From JBFIHZ01 sp041601535 (lineage in GTDB: Bacteria; Pseudomonadota; Gammaproteobacteria; Xanthomonadales; SZUA-36): a stretch of DNA of 9,304 nt. The stretch lies in assembly GCA_041601535.1 (NCBI GenBank), contig JBFIHZ010000142.1:1-9304 (forward strand), in the 5' to 3' direction. The notes under the pieces are model-generated. The model ran no database searches and had not been told where the DNA came from. It saw only the letters and a list, made by a program, of their open reading frames with translations. Positions 6,910 to 9,304 of the stretch are shown piece by piece (position 1 is the stretch's first letter; the number at the start of each line of letters is the position of its first letter). The translations under genes and the position numbers were made by a program.

Positions 6910-7389
6910 TCAACGCAGCCGTTCAACCGGCTGATCAGGCAGTTTTTCCAGGCAGGCACTGGCTGCGCCCAGGCCCGGAATCGTCACCTCCGGTTCCAGC
7001 TCCAGCAGCGGCACCAGAACAAAGGCGCGTTCGTGCATGCGCGGGTGTGGCAGCACCAGCCGGCTGGTCTTCAACACCTGTGAGCCGCACAGCAACAGAT
7101 CCAGGTCAATCGGTCGTGGGCCCCAGCGCCCGCTATCGCGCGACCGGCCCATGGATATTTCGCATTCCAGCAGCTCGGCCAGCAGGCTCTCGGCAGACAG
7201 ATCCGTCTCCAGCTCGGCCACTGCATTGACGAAATCAGCCTGATCGGTGCGCCCCCAGGGCGCGGTCCGGTAATAGGAGGAAACCCGCAAAACATCCAGC
7301 TCCGGCTTTTGGCGCAGCAGGGAAATCGCCAGGTCCAATTGCGCCGGGCCATCACCCACATTGCTGCCGAGGCCGATAAAAGCTCGCAT
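6910..7389 (-). CDS. folK: HPPK, 2-amino-4-hydroxy-6-hydroxymethyldihydropteridine diphosphokinase
   Basis: FolK transfers pyrophosphate from ATP to 6-hydroxymethyl-7,8-dihydropterin, the step before dihydropteroate synthase in folate synthesis. The protein opens with MRAFIGLGSNVGD and carries YRTAPWG and the HPPK signature RWGPRPIDLDLLL. D95 and D97 fit the magnesium-binding pair of E. coli HPPK with identical numbering, and R82 and R92 also coincide. I chose the ATG at 7387-7389 (159 residues, the E. coli length) because GAGG lies 8 bases upstream. An in-frame GTG three codons earlier overlaps that ribosome site. The gene starts 10 bases after pcnB ends, and its ribosome site overlaps the pcnB stop codon, so translation is probably coupled. 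In Pseudomonas panB, panC and panD follow; here a non-coding stretch and a terminator follow instead. Confidence 0.96.
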   Translation of the reverse strand: MRAFIGLGSNVGDGPAQLDLAISLLRQKPELDVLRVSSYYRTAPWGRTDQADFVNAVAELETDLSAESLLAELLECEISMGRSRDSGRWGPRPIDLDLLLCGSQVLKTSRLVLPHPRMHERAFVLVPLLELEPEVTIPGLGAASACLEKLPDQPVERLR

Positions 7390-7397
7390 CAGCACCA

Positions 7398-7401
7398 CCT
7401 C
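7398..7401 (-). promoter_or_regulatory. Ribosome binding site deciding the folK start
   Basis: GAGG in the minus-strand context AATGAGGTGGTGCTGATG lies 8 bases before the ATG at 7389 and shares bases with the TGA stop of pcnB. It rules against the GTG at 7396-7398, which overlaps the site itself. Confidence 0.7.
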
Positions 7402-8674
7402 ATTGGCGTGAGGACGCCCGGCGCCTGCGTGGCCGCCGTCGCCGCGGCCGTTTGCCGGGTGTGCTGGCGGCTGGCGCGCCCACCGTCACACCTTTCTGGG
7501 CCTCGGTCCAGAACTCACCCAGTTCCACCAGGGAAGGGTCTTCCTCGGCCCGCAGCAGCAGGAAATCGTAGGCGGCGCGAAAACGCTGTTCACCAAAAAT
7601 GCGTTTCCAGCGTTTGCCACTGGTTTTGTTGAAGCGTGGCTGCATGGACCAGATCTGGCGGGTCACCGCGCTGAAGCGCCTGGGCACAGCCGTGGTGGAG
7701 GATTGTTGAAAAAACACTTCTTCGGCCGCCACCTGCCAGGCATCATGCTCCGCCATGCCGTCGGTCACCAGACCCTCCACCCGCTGCTTGACCGGCTGCC
7801 ACAACAGTGCGGCAAACAGGAAGGCAGGTGTTACCGGTTTTTCTTCGCGGATGCGCTCGTCGGTATTTTCCAGCGCCTTGCGCAACAAGGGCGTGAATTC
7901 CACCCGGCCCGGGGTAGCGCCAGCCGGCAATGCCGGCAACAGCACTTTGCTCAACTCAAACCGTTGCAGGGCCTCCATGCTGCGCAAGCCGTGTCCGGTC
8001 AGGAACAGCTTGCACACCTCTTCAAACAACCGGGCTGGCGGAACATCTGCCAGCAGATGAGCCAGTTCCTTGATCGGTGCCAGCGTGTCCGCATCCGGCT
8101 CAACACCAAGCTTGGCGACGAAGCGCGCAGCACGCAACAGGCGCACCGGGTCTTCCCGGTACCGCACTTCGGCATCACCGATCAGCCGCAGCACGCGGTT
8201 TTTCAGGTCTTTATAGCCGCCAACGTAATCCCTGATTTCGCCGCTGACCGGATCAAGAAACATCGCGTTGATGGTAAAATCGCGGCGAATGGCGTCTTCC
8301 TCCACCGTCCCCCAGACGTTGTCCCTGAGGATGCGGCCATTGAGTTTCTCCCGGTCGCCTTCGCCGGTGCTTCTGCCGCGAAAAGTCGCCACTTCGGTCA
8401 ATACACCGCGTTTGCGGACATGCGCCAGGCGAAAACGCCGCCCGATCAGCCGGCAACGCGGAAAGACATCGAAGACCTCTTCCGGGGTCGCGCTGGTAGC
8501 GACATCGAAATCCTTGGGGGCTTTGCCCAGCAAAAGGTCGCGTACGCCCCCGCCTACGATGTAGGCTTCAAAGCCAGCATCCTGTAAGTCTTTCACCACC
8601 TCAGTGGCTTGAGGGCATAACTCTTTTAGTGCAATACCATGTTCGGATTCGGTAATGACGGTAAATGGTTTAAT
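7400..8674 (-). CDS. pcnB: Poly(A) polymerase I, likely AUU start
   Basis: PcnB adds 3' poly(A) tails that promote RNA decay, and in E. coli it affects plasmid copy number through antisense RNA turnover. It belongs to the class II nucleotidyltransferases with CCA-adding enzymes. GGGVRDLLLGKAPKDFDVAT spans about residues 41-60, with metal-binding D55 and D57; RRDFTIN has D132; RYREDPVRLLRAARF and DVPPARLFEE follow. The C-terminus is an Arg-rich RNA-binding tail (RPRRRRPRRRR), like that of E. coli PcnB but shorter overall (424 against 465 residues). The first ordinary start, GTG at 8597-8599, would drop about 25 residues (VITESEHGIALKELCPQATEV) that align with VIPREQHAISRKDIS in E. coli. The frame stays open to a TGA at 8687-8689 without ATG, GTG or TTG. 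ATT at 8672-8674 has AGGA 6 bases upstream. E. coli pcnB is known to start at AUU. folK follows in the same operon. Confidence 0.93.
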   Translation of the reverse strand: MKPFTVITESEHGIALKELCPQATEVVKDLQDAGFEAYIVGGGVRDLLLGKAPKDFDVATSATPEEVFDVFPRCRLIGRRFRLAHVRKRGVLTEVATFRGRSTGEGDREKLNGRILRDNVWGTVEEDAIRRDFTINAMFLDPVSGEIRDYVGGYKDLKNRVLRLIGDAEVRYREDPVRLLRAARFVAKLGVEPDADTLAPIKELAHLLADVPPARLFEEVCKLFLTGHGLRSMEALQRFELSKVLLPALPAGATPGRVEFTPLLRKALENTDERIREEKPVTPAFLFAALLWQPVKQRVEGLVTDGMAEHDAWQVAAEEVFFQQSSTTAVPRRFSAVTRQIWSMQPRFNKTSGKRWKRIFGEQRFRAAYDFLLLRAEEDPSLVELGEFWTEAQKGVTVGAPAASTPGKRPRRRRPRRRRASSRQ

Positions 8675-8680
8675 AAAAAT

Positions 8681-8684
8681 TCCT
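8681..8684 (-). promoter_or_regulatory. Ribosome binding site supporting the AUU start of pcnB
   Basis: AGGA on the minus strand lies exactly 6 bases before the ATT at 8672-8674. Another ATT (8678-8680) touches the AGGA directly, too close to be used. The in-frame stop TGA at 8687-8689 closes the frame just upstream, which bounds the possible start to this small interval. Confidence 0.65.
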
Positions 8685-8749
8685 GCTCAGGCGGGTGCGG
8701 TTGTCAGCCCGCGCGGTTAAATGGTGTCGTGAAATCTTTCCAGACATTA

Positions 8750-8777
8750 TTGTTAATGGATTCTGGTTGAATAAGAT
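8750..8777 (+). promoter_or_regulatory. Weak promoter candidate for tRNA-Glu / fdxA
   Basis: In the 194-base divergent gap between pcnB and the tRNA gene, TTGTTA (8750-8755) and TAAGAT (8772-8777) are 16 bases apart, each a 4/6 match. It would leave a leader of about 85 bases before the tRNA, long but possible with processing. A nearer -35-like TTGAAA (8822-8827) has no clear -10. Nothing else was recognised in the gap apart from the pcnB ribosome site. Confidence 0.2.
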
Positions 8778-8868
8778 GTATTTGCTAGTTTACCATGTGC
8801 GGCCGGTTGTACTAAGAATCCTTGAAAAAACCACTTTGCGGCCCGGTGCATTGATTCAAGGTTTCTTC

Positions 8869-8944
8869 GCTCCCTTCGTCTAGCGGTCCAGGACGCTGCC
8901 CTCTCAAGGCAGAAACACGAGTTCGATTCTCGTAGGGAGCGCCA
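8869..8944 (+). tRNA. tRNA-Glu (anticodon CUC)
   Basis: A complete 76-base cloverleaf is visible. The acceptor stem GCTCCCT/AGGGAGC is followed by discriminator G and an encoded CCA (8942-8944). The D arm is GTCT...AGGAC and the anticodon stem is CTGCC/GGCAG (8896-8900, 8908-8912). The 7-base loop CTCTCAA places anticodon CTC at 8903-8905, reading GAG. The T arm is ACGAG-TTCGATT-CTCGT. The four-base variable loop (AAAC, no base 47) and the U11-A24 and U13-G22 pairs are features of bacterial tRNA-Glu. E. coli tRNA-Glu carries UUC and a U2-A71 pair; here the anticodon is CUC and the second pair is C2-G71. fdxA follows 43 bases downstream on the same strand. Confidence 0.97.
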
Positions 8945-8987
8945 TTGTTTACAACAGGTTTCACCCGCTGGCTGCCAAGGCAAGAAC

Positions 8988-9304
8988 ATGACGTTTGTAG
9001 TTACCGAAAGCTGCATCAAATGCAAATACACCGATTGTGTGGAAGTCTGCCCGGTGGATTGCTTTCACGAAGGTCCCAATTTCCTGGTCATTGACCCGGA
9101 AGAATGCATCGATTGCACACTGTGTGAACCCGAATGCCCGGTCGAGGCCATCTACCCTGAAGACGACTTGCCGGACGGCCAGGAATCGTTTATCGGCCTG
9201 AACGCCGAGCTTTCGTTGCAATGGCCGGTCATCACGCTGCGCAAGGATCCACCGCCAGATGCGGCGGAATGGGAAGACAAGGAAAACAAACTGGAGTTTC
9301 TGGA
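8988..9304 (+). CDS. fdxA: 7Fe ferredoxin FdxA (C-terminus cut by window end)
   Basis: This is a small cytoplasmic electron carrier with one [3Fe-4S] and one [4Fe-4S] cluster, closely resembling Azotobacter ferredoxin I. The N-terminal block CIKCKYTDCVEVCPVDC and the second block CIDCTLCEPECP supply the ligands. By analogy C9, C17 and C50 bind the 3Fe cluster, and C21, C40, C43 and C46 bind the 4Fe cluster (numbering includes Met); C12 and C25 would be free. The 105 codons present are two short of the roughly 107 usual for FdxA, so only the last residues lie outside. The ATG is preceded by AAGG with 7-base spacing. No terminator is visible between the upstream tRNA gene and fdxA, so one shared transcript is possible. 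The physiological partner cannot be told from the sequence. Confidence 0.95.
   Translation, partial: MTFVVTESCIKCKYTDCVEVCPVDCFHEGPNFLVIDPEECIDCTLCEPECPVEAIYPEDDLPDGQESFIGLNAELSLQWPVITLRKDPPPDAAEWEDKENKLEFL

Noticed and set aside
7703..8587. Open reading frame of 294 codons on the plus strand inside pcnB
   Set aside because: It is fully antisense to recognisable PcnB motifs, and its composition is that of a shadow frame.
8597..8599. GTG as the start of pcnB
   Set aside because: It would remove the conserved HGI...ATEV segment of PcnB, and GAGG-type spacing is not seen; the upstream ATT with AGGA explains the data better.
8753..9031. Minus-strand frame of 92 codons across the tRNA gene
   Set aside because: It passes through a complete tRNA-Glu gene and the ferredoxin start in antisense, so it is not a credible gene.

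Overview
The window is a chromosomal core region of a gammaproteobacterium with moderately high GC (AT-rich only between genes). The evidence is the gene content and order: leuS followed at once by lptE, the pcnB-folK pair, and a YjgR-type ATPase, with Pgi and FolK close in length and catalytic numbering to the E. coli proteins. No mobile element, CRISPR array, phage gene or rRNA is visible. I do not see a new multi-gene system; the points of interest lie in the gaps between genes and in the start codons.

Layout from left to right. On the minus strand, leuS (leucyl-tRNA synthetase) is followed after 4 bases by lptE (LPS-assembly lipoprotein), which probably continues into holA outside the window. 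A 213-base divergent gap separates leuS from yjgR on the plus strand, a HerA/FtsK-like P-loop ATPase of the DUF853 family. yjgR converges on pgi (glucose-6-phosphate isomerase, minus strand) across 67 bases with no good terminator. Upstream of pgi lies a 338-base gap. It holds a strong hairpin in the pgi leader, a likely pgi promoter, an excellent Rho-independent terminator for the minus strand, and a promoter-like block with an inverted repeat just after folK. These last elements could define a small RNA of about 105 nt. Next come folK and pcnB (minus strand, one operon). pcnB has no ATG, GTG or TTG start that keeps its conserved N-terminus; it appears to start at AUU, as known for E. coli pcnB.

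To the right of pcnB, on the plus strand, are a tRNA-Glu with anticodon CUC and, 43 bases later, a 7Fe-type ferredoxin gene (fdxA) cut by the window end about two residues short of its usual length.

The genes are mostly unrelated housekeeping functions: translation (leuS, tRNA-Glu), outer-membrane assembly (lptE), RNA polyadenylation (pcnB), folate synthesis (folK), central carbon metabolism (pgi) and electron transfer (fdxA). In Pseudomonas the order pcnB-folK-panB-panC-panD-pgi is known; here the pantothenate genes are absent from between folK and pgi, and the non-coding block stands in their place.
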